A program made the translations under genes and the position numbers. Positions 45,480 to 57,415 of a stretch of 64,000 nt of DNA are shown here, one piece after another (the first letter of the stretch is position 1; each line of letters starts with the position of its first letter). Origin of the DNA: Pratylenchus scribneri (taxonomy: Eukaryota > Nematoda > Chromadorea > Rhabditida > Pratylenchidae); contig JAQSEB010000103.1 of the NCBI GenBank assembly GCA_030063045.1, forward strand, positions 186,001-250,000. The letters run 5' to 3'. The notes beneath the pieces are model-generated. The model saw only the letters and a list, made by a program, of their open reading frames with translations. It did not search any database and was not told the DNA's origin.

Positions 45480-45822
45480 ACAGTGGAGAAGAATGATGGC
45501 AGAAGGCCCAATATGATGATGAATGGATGATGTTGAGAAGAAGACGGACATTTTATTAATTGTTATTGTTGAGGGCATATTTTATTTTTGACTTTTTATT
45601 TAAATTATCCAAAAAGTCCGATTGTCCGATCTCATCAAAATATATTCAACTATTTCGAATAAAATTGTTATGACTTAATTATTTTGTAAATTTTCATATT
45701 TTGGATGGTTTATTGAATCCAAACATATTTACAAATTTGCTAATTATTTAATGAAAGATTTATTTGTTCTTAGCGTTGAAATTATCAAAACAAACTCAAC
45801 AAATTATCAACTAAAATTGATT

Positions 45823-46415
45823 ATGGCCCGCACCATCAAGAAGGCGGTTGGCGTGAAGAAACGTGTGGAGAAGTCGGCGACGACTTCCACTGCTGAGAAG
45901 AAACGTGGAAAGGGACGTCCGGCAGGCGGCGAAGGTGGCAAGCACAAGAAGACCAAGAAGAACTTCGTTTCATTCGAGAAGAAGAAATACGGCTCATTCG
46001 CGGTAAGCAAAATCACTCAAAATTAAAGCAAATTAAATCCCAAATTTAAGCGGTTCATTTTCCGTGTGCTCAAACAAGTTCATCCGGACAGTGGGATTTC
46101 GTCCAAGGCAATGAGCATCATGAATTCGTATGTTTAATAAGGAAGGAAAAACAAATTAATTTTGGATTTTAGGTTCATTGTGGATTTGTTCGAGCGAATT
46201 GCTACGGAGGCTTCTCGCTGCTGCAAATATGCCAAGAAGGAGACCATATCTTCACGCGAAATCCAAACCGCCGTTCGACTCATTCTGCCGGGTGAACTCG
46301 CCAAACATGGTTTACTAATAATGATTTAAAAGTTATTCCGAAACACGAATTTATAGCCGTCTCGGAGGGGACCAAGGCCGTCACCAAGTACAACGCCAAT
46401 GCCCTCGAGAAGTGA
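45823..46415 (+). CDS. Histone H2B, divergent N-terminus, three introns
   Basis: Core nucleosome histone. Exons are 45823-46002, 46051-46127, 46173-46309 and 46357-46415; all introns are GT-AG and 45-48 bp. The fold region is clear: [20 protein letters not shown], then [30 protein letters not shown] and [12 protein letters not shown], which includes the ubiquitinated-lysine context. The tail is unlike standard H2B: it starts [10 protein letters not shown], is rich in Lys/Gly and has [18 protein letters not shown] before the core. The protein ends in KYNANALEK. The start was chosen at 45823, although the frame is open for 24 codons upstream. Introns imply a polyadenylated, replication-independent type; that is inference. 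Confidence 0.9.
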
Positions 46416-48476
46416 AGAAAATGGATGCGAGGAATATGGAAAATAAATTGGAAATGGATGATCTGACCCAATATTTTATTTAAAATTCATTCACTTATTG
46501 CCTATATTTTGACACATTCATCAAATTTAAAATTTGATTTCACTTCTTTTCGAAAATAAAATATAAATGTTCCGATTCTTTTTTATTCTCTTTGTTTTTT
46601 AAGTTAGCCTAAAGTGTTTCCAATTATGAGAGGAGATAACTTTTAATAAGACATGTAATATAAGTAACCTCGAACTTTATATTTTATTAGCTCAAGATTT
46701 TTTGCCCTTCGGGGCTCAGAGTTAAAATTTGTGAAGAATAAAAAATTGAAAAAAATTATTGTTCGCCACTGGGAATCGAACCCCCGTAGTCCGCACCGAA
46801 AACCAACAGCTCTACGATCTGCGCTATCCATAGCTGCATAGCCTGTCGAAAATATAATTTAACTACTCAAGCAGAAATCTGATAAAATAGTAATATTTGG
46901 CCAATAAATTCTCATACACACAGCAATGTGCACTCAAAATCGCTAAATTTAAATAAAAATAAAATCCAGCAGACATGAAACATTTGTGGAAAAAATGAAT
47001 TATTTTCTATATTAGAAGCTCACCCTAAAAAGTAAAAACTTAAATTTGTATAAGCCCATGGGCTTCTAATTGAGAAAATACGGCTATTATAATAATTAAC
47101 CCTCTCGCTTCTTCCATCTCTGATTTCTGGTCACCAATTTTTCGCGCACCGCCCCCTCCCCCGCTCCTTTGTATATTTATTCGTCGAGCAACCCCACAAA
47201 ATTTGCCCATTGATTTGGTCTTTCAAACCCAATCCGTGTTTTTCCATGTTTATTTTTTCCCTTTTTTGATATTGTTCTTTCCCAGGAGTAAATTTATTTA
47301 AAGTTGGTCTCCTTTCTTGTATTTTAGTACATTATTTTGTCCCTCCATTGTTCCATCCAAAACTCTTTAAAGTCCAGACAAAAAATGGCCCATTTTCCTT
47401 CACTGGAAAGACCAATTTTAATTTTTGGTTGCTAACCGACCAAATGGAATGTGATGATGATATTGCCCTAATTCAGTCAAAAATTATGTCATTACTCATT
47501 AATTACCCGGATAATCAAAATAGAAAATAGATATGATTTAAATTTGCCCCCATCCCTCATCAATTTGTACTGTTGAACTTCTTAAATTGATGTCATTCCC
47601 ATAATCAAATTAAAATGATTTTTTATTTCTGGGATTACCCCGTCCACATCAATGATCATGGCTTGAATTTTCCATAAAAGGGTCGCAGCTCACAGTACAT
47701 TTTTGTTTTGACTAATTCCCTTCAACTAATTTATAGAGAATCCGCATTGTACTTTCTCTCATAATTCTTTTTGAATTGAAGGGGAACTATTGTTCTCTAA
47801 ACTTCAAAATTGCCAGAGGGCATTTTTACATTCTTCTAACGATGATTGAGATCAAAAAATTATGAGGATATAATTTTTATTGCGCTGAACTTTTTAATAA
47901 ATAAATGAATGAATGACGAAAAAATGAATTGTTCAAAAGGAAAAAATGAAATCATTTTGATTCATACTCCATTTCAGAACAATGAAATAACAATTTATGT
48001 GGGAATATGGCAAATTCAACATTTCCTCTTTCCCAATTGAATGAGAATAAATGGAAATGAATCATAAACCTAAATTGTCGAATGAATTGTTTTGTTATGG
48101 GGAAGACCTAATAAGCAGAGGGAACCTAAATGTTAAAAAGGTTAAAACCCAGACACTTTTTCCAATTCTCCAACTTTGTTTGGTCATCCATCATCAGTAA
48201 ATTACAATTCTCCTCTATTCTCTCCCCAAACCATTCAATCATTTCCTCCTTTCGATCAAACTATCTCAATATTTTATCAACATTTTTTTATTAAAATAAT
48301 GAATGAACAATCTTTCATCCCATTCCGTTCCCATTATCATCATTTTCCCAGGGGCAATATCCGCCCATTCCTTCCATTTCCTTCCATTCCATCAATTTTA
48401 ATTCTCCTTTCTCCATAATTTACATCCATTTTCGCCATAATGCTTTATCCTCACAACCATTTTTAGTCCATTTAAA
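46416..48476. other. Intergenic, no protein gene seen
   Basis: Contains the tRNA-like sequence at 46761-46832 and a family C-like core (TATAAGCCCATGGGCTTCTA) at 47040-47090. The open frame at 47348-47530 shows no motif. Confidence 0.45.
46761..46832 (-). tRNA. tRNA-like sequence or tRNA pseudogene
   Basis: On the minus strand there is a good internal A box (TAGCGCAGATCGTAGAGC) and a perfect B box (GGTTCGATTCC) at tRNA-like spacing. The T stem has two mismatches, the acceptor arm does not pair well and the anticodon stem is unclear, so identity cannot be assigned. It may be a decayed tRNA, a tRNA-derived SINE head or a divergent tRNA. Confidence 0.35.
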
Positions 48477-50951
48477 ATGACCGCCAGATCATTCAAAGGA
48501 GAAAATGGCCCAAAATATTTGCCAAAAAATTCCGCCCAATCAATTCCTTTGGAGCCTATAAAATTGACCATTCTCATTGTTTGGTTCATATTTGCCGTTG
48601 TTTCCAATTGGATTGTGTTGGCTTTTGTACATGATCTCGTCGATTGGTTTGTGTCCCCTCCAAATATATATTACATTGGGAAAAGTAAATTCCTGGCTTA
48701 GTAAATTTTGGAAATCTCGGATTCTAAGCTTATTAGTACATAATCGAGGAAATGGCTGATTTATTAGTCTATGAAATTTCAATTTTAAACCGGTCTGGAA
48801 CTATTATTTAAACCTAAACCGGTTTTGGTTTACAAACTTTTGCCTCCTCCTTATTTCGGGTCTACAAATTTGATAGACTACTAAATTGACCATAACAAGT
48901 CGAATGAGCCTATTCTCAAGTCTTTGGGTTGCCTAAAAGCCTAGATTTCAAAAATTTACTAGCCCAATATTAAGTAAATTCCATAGTTTACCAATTTTTC
49001 AATATTTACTACAACATATATTCCACAATTCTAAATTTAAATAGGAATCCAATGCAGGATCCAATGTTCCTATTGCCTCAACAGGAATGGGCACGAACTT
49101 TGGGTGATTGGATGGTTACCCTTTCGTTCACCTCACTTTGCCTTTTGCTAATTTTTCATCGGCACCGATTCCTCCTATTTCGTCGACTTCTATTCATTTT
49201 GGCCATGCTCAATTCTCTTCGTTCTTTGATGATTTTGTTGACCCGACTTCCTTCAAGCTATTCGGACAATGCCCAAAAATGTCGGCCAAAATCGTTGGAT
49301 GCGAATTTATGGCTTTGGGTACAAAGAACATTGGAACAGGCAATTCGATTGGGCCTCCAGGCAAGCCCACCCAAATTTATAAAGGAAATTATTTAATTTT
49401 TCGAAAAAACTTTGTATCTGCTTAAAAAATTAAAAATACCGTAAAGAGTGTAACGGTTCAGACTTCAGAATCTTATCCTATTCGCAATCGCGCCCTCAGG
49501 ATGCATCATTTGATAATGATTTCACATAACATTGACCTTTTAATATTAATTTTATTATACAAAAACAAACCATTTAATATACTTTAATTTTGACCAAAGC
49601 ATTGAAAATTACGTTTATAACCTCTTTTAATTCCCTTGGGAATTATTTTTCAATCTCTTAAATTGGGAAAATTTAGGGTCTAACTCCTTAATTTGTGGAC
49701 ATTTTTGAATAAATTTTAGCAGATTTATAAAGTTATAGAGAACTTAGAAAATGTATTTTTATGGTTCACATACCAGGAGCTATGGTTTATCAAAATCCAG
49801 GATGAAGAATTGTTAAAGAGCGGAGAAATAAAAGAGCATTTATGAATATATACAATTATATTATTCGGTGAGTTTTTATGAGAGCTATCGTTTGAGTAGA
49901 AATTTCTAAATTGTTACAATCTTTTGGCCATTTTTTTTCAATCATTTTTTCGGCAAACAAAGTTTTTTCTTCGGTAAATTATAAATAATATCCAAATATA
50001 ATTCGGAATATATTTATTTTTTTGCCCTCTAGGATGGTTCACAAAAAATGCTATGCGGCGACCAACTATTCTCTGGCCACACCGCAATGATGACAACCTG
50101 TGCCCTTTGCATGGATTATTATTTGCCAGAAAATTGGAAATTGGCCAGTTGGTTGCCAAAATCGTTCGCTTTAATTGGAATTCCATGCATGGTTTTATCC
50201 AGGACGCATTATAGCTGCGATGTATTGATTGGATATTGCTTAAGTGCCGTCTTTTTTATGTAAATTGGGATTTGGGACATTATTTAATTTGCAGAAAAAT
50301 TTACTGAATTTTTAGAAAAAGATTATACTGGTTTAATGGTTTGTCCTAGATCCTAAAGCATATACCCAATCAATAGATCTCCTCGAGAAGCATCAATTGG
50401 CATAATTTGTCATAGTTTAACCAAAATTAATTTTGAAGAAAATGAAAAAAACGGTTTAAACGGTTTAACAACTTTGATTTTTGGCCAAAAACTCGACAAA
50501 TTATTAACATTCAATGTGTTTTGATGAGATCTATCGATTGAATATATGGTTTACGATAGGACAAACCATTAAACAGATATAATCTTTTCTGCAATTTCTG
50601 TAATTTTTCTGCAAATTAAATAGCATTCATTGGAATTATGGAGAATTTTTTCATTTTTCATTGTTTTTTTTACACAGAATTTATCATGCAATTTGTGAAA
50701 TTCATGAAAATGTGGAGGATAGCTCAACATTTCATCGGACATTTTTATTTGCCAAATTGGTTCATTGGTTTGAAGAGAATATGCCAAAGGAAAGGCCAAA
50801 AAATGAATGGGAAATTCCATTTTGGAATGAATTTTTGCAAAAATGGCGATGGAGGAAGAAAATGGTGGAAAAGCATGAAAGAGAGAACAGCAATGAAGAA
50901 TCGAATTCGAATTCGTCAATTAGTAAAATATTCTTCGTTAATTCGCCATAA
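48477..50951 (+). CDS. Sphingomyelin synthase family protein, four exons
   Basis: Multi-pass membrane enzyme that moves a phospho-headgroup onto ceramide (sphingomyelin or ceramide-phosphoethanolamine synthase). Exon 1 (48477-48646) has a TM segment (LTILIVWFIFAVVSNWIVL). Exon 2 (49045-49360) has further helices. Exon 3 (50033-50259) has both catalytic motifs: CGDQLFSGHT and HYSCDVLIGY, which supply the His-His-Asp site. Exon 4 (50678-50951) is a hydrophilic cytoplasmic tail. In-phase joins give W at exon 1/2, LQ|DG at 2/3 through a GC donor (CAG|GCAAGC at 49361), and I at 3/4. Each of the three introns carries a MITE-like repeat. Headgroup specificity cannot be read from sequence. Confidence 0.88.
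48690..49020. repeat. MITE-like family A, copy 3 (SMS intron 1)
   Basis: Contains AAGTCGAATGAGCCTATTCT and the ordered family A interior, ending AATATTTACTACAACATATA, compared with 31650-32015 and 34185-34560. It fills most of the 398-bp intron. Confidence 0.7.
49395..49850. repeat. Composite of family E-like and family H repeats (SMS intron 2)
   Basis: The first part (49395-49620) starts TTATTTAATTTTTCGAAAAA and resembles 39945-40316. The second part (49620-49850) has CTCTTTTAATTCCC, GGGTCTAACTCCTTAATT, a GGAGCTATGG block and AATAAAAGAGCATTTATG, as in 33940-34180. It suggests one element next to or inside another. Confidence 0.5.
50281..50630. repeat. Fold-back MITE family E, near-complete (SMS intron 3)
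   Basis: The left end ATTTAATTTGCAGAAAAATT, followed by an AAAGATTATA block and GGTTTAATGGTTTGTCCTA, is mirrored at the right end as TAGGACAAACCATTAAAC, TATAATCTTTT and AATTTTTCTGCAAATTAAAT. The whole 350 bp therefore folds on itself; an AAACGGTTTAAACGGTTTAA core sits between. No coding capacity. Confidence 0.8.
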
Positions 50952-51048
50952 AATTCATTCCATTTAATTCTTTATTTATGATCTTATTTTGTACAATTTG
51001 ATGAAACATTTTTATATTTTTGTGCATTTTGAATAATAAAATATGCAA

Positions 51049-52801
51049 TTAAAATTGAATGGAATAAAGTGGTTGCAACACTTTTGGCAACATTTTCTCG
51101 CGCATTCCTCCAAGATGGAAAATGTCCAAATAGGTGGCATAATTTTGATAAAAATTGGCCAATTTAAAAGTGCAACAAATCAATTGGACCAATTCTGAAT
51201 ATCTTTGAATGCCCGAATTGATGCCAAATTTGGATTGGAGCAGACGAAATAGAATTCCCGCAAATTTGGTTGATTCCGAATAAAGGAGATGCCGACTACT
51301 ATCAGATATTCCGGGGACAGCTGAATTTGGAGGGAATTGGCATTGGATTTTAGAGTGATGAATATTTTATGGAATATTTGGGAAACCCCAATCCTATTTG
51401 ATGTCTCCCTCTAATAGATGCCCCCTTTGGATTTTGGAATTGGAAGGTCTATGAAAATTATAAGCCCGGGGCTTCTAATAGAAGAAATACGGTAGGTTCA
51501 ATTAAATTTGTTGAATTTTCCGCGAAAATTCAACAAATTTTATTAAACAAAAAATTAAAAATAATTATTTGTACCTGAATGTGAGAAAAGGATGCCCAAA
51601 ATGAGGACAAATTCCTCGCGACTGAGGCCAACCCTTTTAAATGGGGCCAATCCATTTGAATATAATTGTTGACTCATTTTGACCAATCTGAAAATGAATA
51701 AATTAAAAATGTTTGTCACCAAATTAACCGAGGATCGAATCCATATTTTCGGGTTTGTTGGATAATTGCCGCCGGCATATTTCCATCACTTTTTGTCAAA
51801 GTTTCCTCATTTTTCTGGGCCGAATAGAAAAAATTGCAAAAATAAACGACGGATTGGCCAAGTGAGGTTAACAATCGAACCTAGAAGGGAAAGACCATGT
51901 TTTAAGGATAAAATATCCCCAATCCATATACTCGATCCTGAATTTGCATTTGGCCGAAAAATGGCATCGATTTGGCCATATCCACGCTGAGGAAATGGTC
52001 CAATGTCCAGTCCATTGGCCAAAGGTGGAAAAAACCGTGCAGTTCAATTTCCTCCAAACATTTTGCCTTCTCCCAATTCCGGGGAATTCCCTACGGATTA
52101 AAATATTGTTTTTATTCTCTAAATTTCCTTAAATTCACTGTAAATTTATGCGCAATATTTAGTAAATTTTTCTCGCTGCTCAACAAATCCTCCAATGTTT
52201 TGAATTGTTCAAAATAACTTTTTGGCACTTCGGCCATGGAAAGGCTGACACGTCGATATTGGCTTTCCATGGCCAAAAGGGATGCCAATAAATTTAAATC
52301 TTCAGTCCTCAATAAATATTTTTCATTTGTTGGCAAAAGCAAAGATGGCAATTTAATGGTTTCCTCCTCTTTTTCTTTGTTGAATCGAACCACTCAAAAA
52401 ATGAGGAAAATTTGAATAAAATTATACAAAGTTAACGCACAATCTTTTCTCATTCCCATTTGAATGCATTTTTCCAGTCGACATTTTCGGCAACAAGTTC
52501 GATTTACTTAAAAATGAATTGGTCCAAATAATTCGGCCATTTTCCCAATTCACCTTTGTCCATTTTGCATTTTCGGCCTTTTCCGCAGAAATATTCCCTT
52601 TTTTTTGCGATTGAAAGCCTAAATAAAAATATTCGGAGAATTTTAACATTTAATGAAAATTTGCCTGAAAAAGGCGGCACATGCCAAACAAGAAATGATC
52701 CCAAAATTTCGTCCTCCACTTTGATCACCACAAATCAAACATTCCAAATTTGGGGTAAATGCACATTTTTTGATAATTCCATTTTTCGATGATTTCTTCA
52801 T
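51049..52801 (-). CDS. Nematode-type (supplementary) nuclear hormone receptor
   Basis: Transcription factor of the expanded nematode receptor class. The start ATG at 52801 follows an in-frame TAA. Exon 1 gives CLICGDQSGGRNFGIISC, then LACAAFFR with a GC donor at 52664. Exon 2 (52618-52554) gives SIAKKREYFCGKGRKCKMDK. Exon 3 (52507-52441) gives CCRKCRLEKCIQMGMRKD, so both zinc fingers are complete. Exon 4 from 52392 begins the linker and ligand-binding domain (KEKEEETIKLPSLLLP). Later exons read WTLDHFLSVDMAKSMPFF, the hallmark helix 3-5 of this class, then LLTSLGQSVVYFCNFFYSAQ, QTRKYGFDPR, and a C-terminal YSELVQLICCTFKLANFY ending at TAA 51049. A family C repeat lies in an intron at 51395-51495. 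No orthologue is named. Confidence 0.82.
51395..51495. repeat. MITE-like family C, copy
   Basis: Core TATAAGCCCGGGGCTTCTAA followed by TAGAAGAAATACGGTA, in an intron of the minus-strand nuclear receptor. Same core as at 37880-37920 and 60963-61000. Confidence 0.6.
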
Positions 52802-53451
52802 TTTATTCACGAATTATATTTTTATTTTAATTAATGAAGAGTAAAATGGATTATGGCAAATAATTCACATTTTTTGTGTTGGCAATTATATATGGAAATG
52901 GGGGGGGGGGGGGGGGAATTGTGGTCAATTATGGCCTTTCTTAAATTAGAAGACAAAAAAATTGTATTTTTGGAAACGAGGAGGAGGAAAGGCACAAAAA
53001 GCAAATTGGCACTTTTCATTAACCATTATATATATTTAACTGGCAATGACAATGACCATCCATTCATAAAATTAATTATTAATATATTTTAAATTTATAA
53101 TTCTTAATATGTTGAATTCATTCAATTTTCTAATCCACTAAATTGTTACATTCTCCAATTAAAAATAACTTTTTTTATTAATATTTTCTATATTTGATGT
53201 CAATTCATATTTTAATTCTATTTAATTTGCATTTATCTTAATTCAAAACACAAATTCATAGTTCCTTCATTTGGCCAATCTAAATTTGGCCACCAAAACA
53301 TTGGGAAAAGAATGAATCGCGAAGGGAATTAATCCCCTTTTCTTTAGCATTTAATTTTGACAATTTCTCTTGACCGTAAAATTATTTGTCATTGACTAAT
53401 AAATGAAAAGAAATCAAAATTGGATGAATGAATGAATAAATTTAAAAAATA
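52802..53451. other. Intergenic with a G17 run, no gene seen
   Basis: 5' flank of the nuclear receptor. It has a G homopolymer of about 17 at 52900 and AT-rich DNA. The open frame 52853-53092 crosses the homopolymer and lacks motifs. Confidence 0.5.
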
Positions 53452-54482
53452 TTAAAAGAAAGGACAAATGCCTTTAGCAATATTTTGACGAATGAATTCG
53501 CATCCGGCACATCCAGCGGCCTTCACCTTCAAATATGGCGAATTTGTGCCCAATGGAATTGGACTTCCCCATTTGGCCTCCTTGAATTGGGCCAAACTAC
53601 TTCGCCTTGTCCCGCGGTGACCAATCAGAAATGTGTCCAACAAATTGGCACTCTCGAAGAGGAAATATAGATGGCATCCTTATGGAAATTTGACCATTCA
53701 TTTGCGGGTACTTTTCTGTTATCTACCACAAGATTTATTTTGAATGAAGGGTCCCCTTTATATTTGATTAGGATTACGGATACGGCAGATAATAACCTAT
53801 CCTTAAAGACCCTAACCCTTTACCGGATGACCCATTGGGGTTACCGTAACCTTACCCAAGTTAACTCAAAAAATCTCTGGTGGTAGATAACCGAAAAATA
53901 CCACTCATTTATGCCCTTTTCAAACCTCCCCAATCGCAAAATGGATGCAACTCTGCATAGCCAATTGGCTCACTGCCATTTGCCCTTTCTAAGCATTCAC
54001 CAAATTCATCGCAAATGCAAAATTGAGGGCATCCATACATTTTGATGGTAATGAATTGGCCATTCCAATGATTTTCGTCCAAATCACCCGTTCCAATGCC
54101 TTTGTAAAATTCCACTAAAAATGCATCGTCTTTCGTCATTTGGCATGGACACATTTCTATTCGAAAAGGATAAAAATGTTATTTTTGGGCCATATATATT
54201 GGCCATAACTTTTCTTTAGATATATCCTTTATTAATCCTTTTAAATTCTAATTTCCCCATATTTTAATTTTAATCAATTTCAATATTATTTATACTTTCG
54301 ATAGAAATAGAATTTCGATCCAACAATTTGTGGCCACCAATCCAAATGAAAGAAACCAAATTAGTGTCCGAGGATTCATTGAAACATTGAGGCGATATTT
54401 TTAATGAATTGTTCAATGCCGTTGGCTCAATGAAAACAAAATAAAGGAAAAATAAAAGAAGAAAACAATTCCAGAAATTCAT
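53452..54482 (-). CDS. Small secreted cysteine-containing protein, unrecognised
   Basis: I do not recognise a family. Three exons join in phase. Exon 1 (54482 to about 54290) begins with a signal peptide (MNFWNCFLLLFFLYFVFIEP). Exon 2 (about 54158-53930) starts MCPCQMTKDD and has YGCPQFCICDEFGECLE, a dense cysteine stretch. Exon 3 (53678-53452) reads CHLYFLFESANLLDTFLIGH and ends AAGCAGCEF...GICPFF. There is no transmembrane segment after the signal, so it is probably secreted, about 220 residues with ten or more cysteines. In a plant parasite such proteins are effector candidates, but nothing here shows gland expression. The intron between exons 2 and 3 contains a family D MITE. Confidence 0.65.
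53718..53895. repeat. MITE family D, copy 2
   Basis: Inverted ends GTTATCTACCACAAGATT and AATCTCTGGTGGTAGATAAC pair over about 18 bp. The interior GAAGGGTCCCCTTT, CCTATCCTTAAAGACCCTAA and CCGGATGACCC matches the copy at 13292-13490. It lies in the last intron of the secreted-protein gene. Confidence 0.8.
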
Positions 54483-56493
54483 TCAAAATAATTTTATGTT
54501 TTTTTTGAAATTTCCATTGTCTCTCTCAATAAATTTGGGCCTAATTAATATTCAAATCCTCGAATTCGAATGGTGAAAAAACGATTTTTTTGAAAATAGG
54601 AAAATAAATATGAAGATGCTAATTGTTTTATTAGCCTTTGACTTTGATCAATGTTTATTTTTATTTTTCATTTCGACGAAAACACATCAAATTGAGCAAA
54701 TTGAGAGGATTAAAATATATTTTATTAATTTAAATTTTTATTAATTCATCGAAATTGAGTTATGGAATTTTTATTTATCATTTTTTGCTTTTATTTTCCA
54801 GGAATTTATTCAACAATTTTAATTAATTTTTGTATAAAAAATTGTTGCAATTTGGGAAAAAGGTACTAAAAAGAACAATTATAATGCTTAATTGCATACA
54901 CAATTCATGGGAAATTTTTCATTTTTTTCCATGCCTTTCCACAATTTTTCTTCAAATATTTACAATAAAATAAATCTAATTTTTTCTATTTCATTTTTCG
55001 TTCATTTCAAATTCAACAAAAAATGCCGGACGGAATGATGAAAATTTCCGGCAGAAATTGTCCTCATTAAAATTGACAAATTCTTTGCAAAATTAATGAA
55101 TAAATATGAATTTATTAATATTTTACGCTCTACCGATTTAAATTAATTGGTGAACCCATTTTTAGGTTTATTCTCTGAAATCAAAAATGTAAAAAAAAAA
55201 TTCTAATTTTATTTATTTCGATTCAATTCTTAGTACAAATTTTATACCCGTTAATAATATTTTTTTTTTATTGTACTCTTTAATTAATTGAGAGGTGAGA
55301 AGTAGGCTAATAAAATCTTCTACCAAGTATTCATTGGCCAATAAAATAATTGAAATAATTTTTATTTCACTGCTTAACTTGGTTTTCGAAAAAAATTGTT
55401 AAGGTGTGAAATGATCTTCTACAACATTTTTGCACTTCCTCAATTCACCCAATAAATTTTAAATTATATGCCATGAAAATTAGGGCAAAAAGTGTACCAC
55501 CCAATTTTTCAAACAATGAAATAACAAAATTATTAGAAATTTATAATGGCACATTTGATTATGGAATTCTTCTACCTTTCTTTACTACCAAATAATTTAA
55601 TTTAGGCAAAATTCGAGACAAAAAGTGCCAATTAGAACAAATTGTAGATTTTTTGACCAATTTTATTTCTTCGGCTAAATTTCATTTCTTGAAAAATGTC
55701 CTTTGAAAACCCACTCAAATTTGCGACTAATTTATACTTTGGAATGGCGAAAATCAGCAGATGCAAAATTTGCCTTTTTACCATAAATTCTAACAATAAT
55801 TATTAACCGAACACTCGTACAAAATTTATGCATTTAATGAAGGTGAAAACATAAATCGGACACTTTTAAAATTAAATTTGTTTTTAGGAAACATTAAAAT
55901 AATGAATTTAATTTCTTTGAATTTTCTCCAGATCAAATTCAATCGGCATTCGATTCTGACAAAATTATACCGTAAGTTTTTTCTATTTTTATCCACCAAT
56001 TTCGGGCATTTTTATTTTTCATCCCATCATTTTATAAAAAATTATAACTGAACTGAAATTGAGTTTCATAAAACATCCATTTATCAAGCCAATTTATTCC
56101 AATTCAATTTAATTTTTGCAATACTTACATTCCCGTGACCGAAAATTTTTGTGATTTGAATTTGGATTGTGCCGTACAAATTGGCAACAATTTGATTGTG
56201 CCATCAGCAGGAAGAGGGGGATTGTTTTGCTCATAAAAATAGAATAAATTGAAAAAGCCCGTCCCAATTCCAAACCACTCCGATTTTTTATTCCATATTA
56301 GCTGATTATTTATATCCTATTTAATTCATTCAGCCTTCTTCCATTCTCCTCTTACTCCCAAATCGCAACCAAATTACAATAGTTTTCTTCGACTGTTTTC
56401 ATTATAGTTGATGGGCAATTTTCTGATGGTAAGTAGCAAAATGATAAGTCCCTTATTCCATTACAGTATTTCCATTTTAACACATATTTTCAG
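54483..56493. other. Intergenic, very AT-rich, no gene seen
   Basis: About 2 kb of AT-rich DNA between the secreted-protein gene and the Sat3 array. No frame with recognisable content and no repeated block found by eye. Confidence 0.5.
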
Positions 56494-57415
56494 GAAAACA
56501 CAATCTAACCGGAAAACACAAATCTTTCCGAAATGAAACACAATCTAACCGGAAAACACAATTCTTTCCGGAATGAAACACAATCTAACCGGAAAACACA
56601 ATTCTTTCCGGAATGAAACACAACTAACCGGAAAACACAATTCTTTTCGGAATGAAACAAATCTAACCGGAAAACACAATTCTTTCCGGAATGAAACACA
56701 ATCTAACCGGAAAACACAAATCTTTCCGAAATGAAACACAATCTAACCGGAAAACACAATTCTTTTCGGAATGAAACACAATCTAACCGGAAAACACATT
56801 TCTTTTCGGAATGAAACACAATCTAACCGGAAAACACAATTCTTTTCGGAATGAAACACAATCTAACCGGAAAACACAAATCTTTCCGGAATGAAACACA
56901 ATCTAACCGGAAAACACAATTCTTTCCGGAATGAAACACAATCTAACCGGAAAACACAAATCTTTCCGGAATGAAACACAATCTAACCGGAAAATACAAT
57001 TCTTTCCGGAATGAAACACAATATAACCGGAAAACACAATTCTTTTCGGAATGAAACACAATCTAACCGGAAAACACAAATCTTTCCGGAATGAAACACA
57101 ATCTAACCGGAAAACACATTTCTTTTCGGAATGAAACACAATCTAACCGGAAAACACAATTCTTTTCGGAATGAAACACAATCTAACCGGAAAACACAAA
57201 TCTTTCCGGAATGAAACACAATCTAACCGGAAAACACAAATCTTTCCGGAATGAAACACAATCTACCCGGAAAATACAATTCTTTCCGGAATGAAACACA
57301 ATATAACCGGAAAACACAAATCTTTCCGGAATGAAACACAAATCTAATCTATGAAACACAATTCTTTCTGAAAAAATTTAACCGGATGAAACACAAATCC
57401 TTCCGGAAAATAATT
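56494..57415 (+). repeat. 40-bp minisatellite (Sat3)
   Basis: About 23 copies of GAATGAAACACAATCTAACC followed by GGAAAACACAATTCTTTCCG. The two 20-bp halves resemble each other (GAAACACAATCT versus GAAAACACAATTCT), so the unit is probably a dimer of an older 20-mer. Variants swap CAATT for CAAAT or CATTT and CCGG for TCGG. Open frames on the minus strand within it are repeat artefacts. It is intergenic; a degenerate remnant sits at 30455-30545. Confidence 0.95.

Noticed and set aside
56505..57139. Minus-strand frames of 64-78 codons in Sat3
   Set aside because: Pure repeat translation of the 40-bp unit with no start context.
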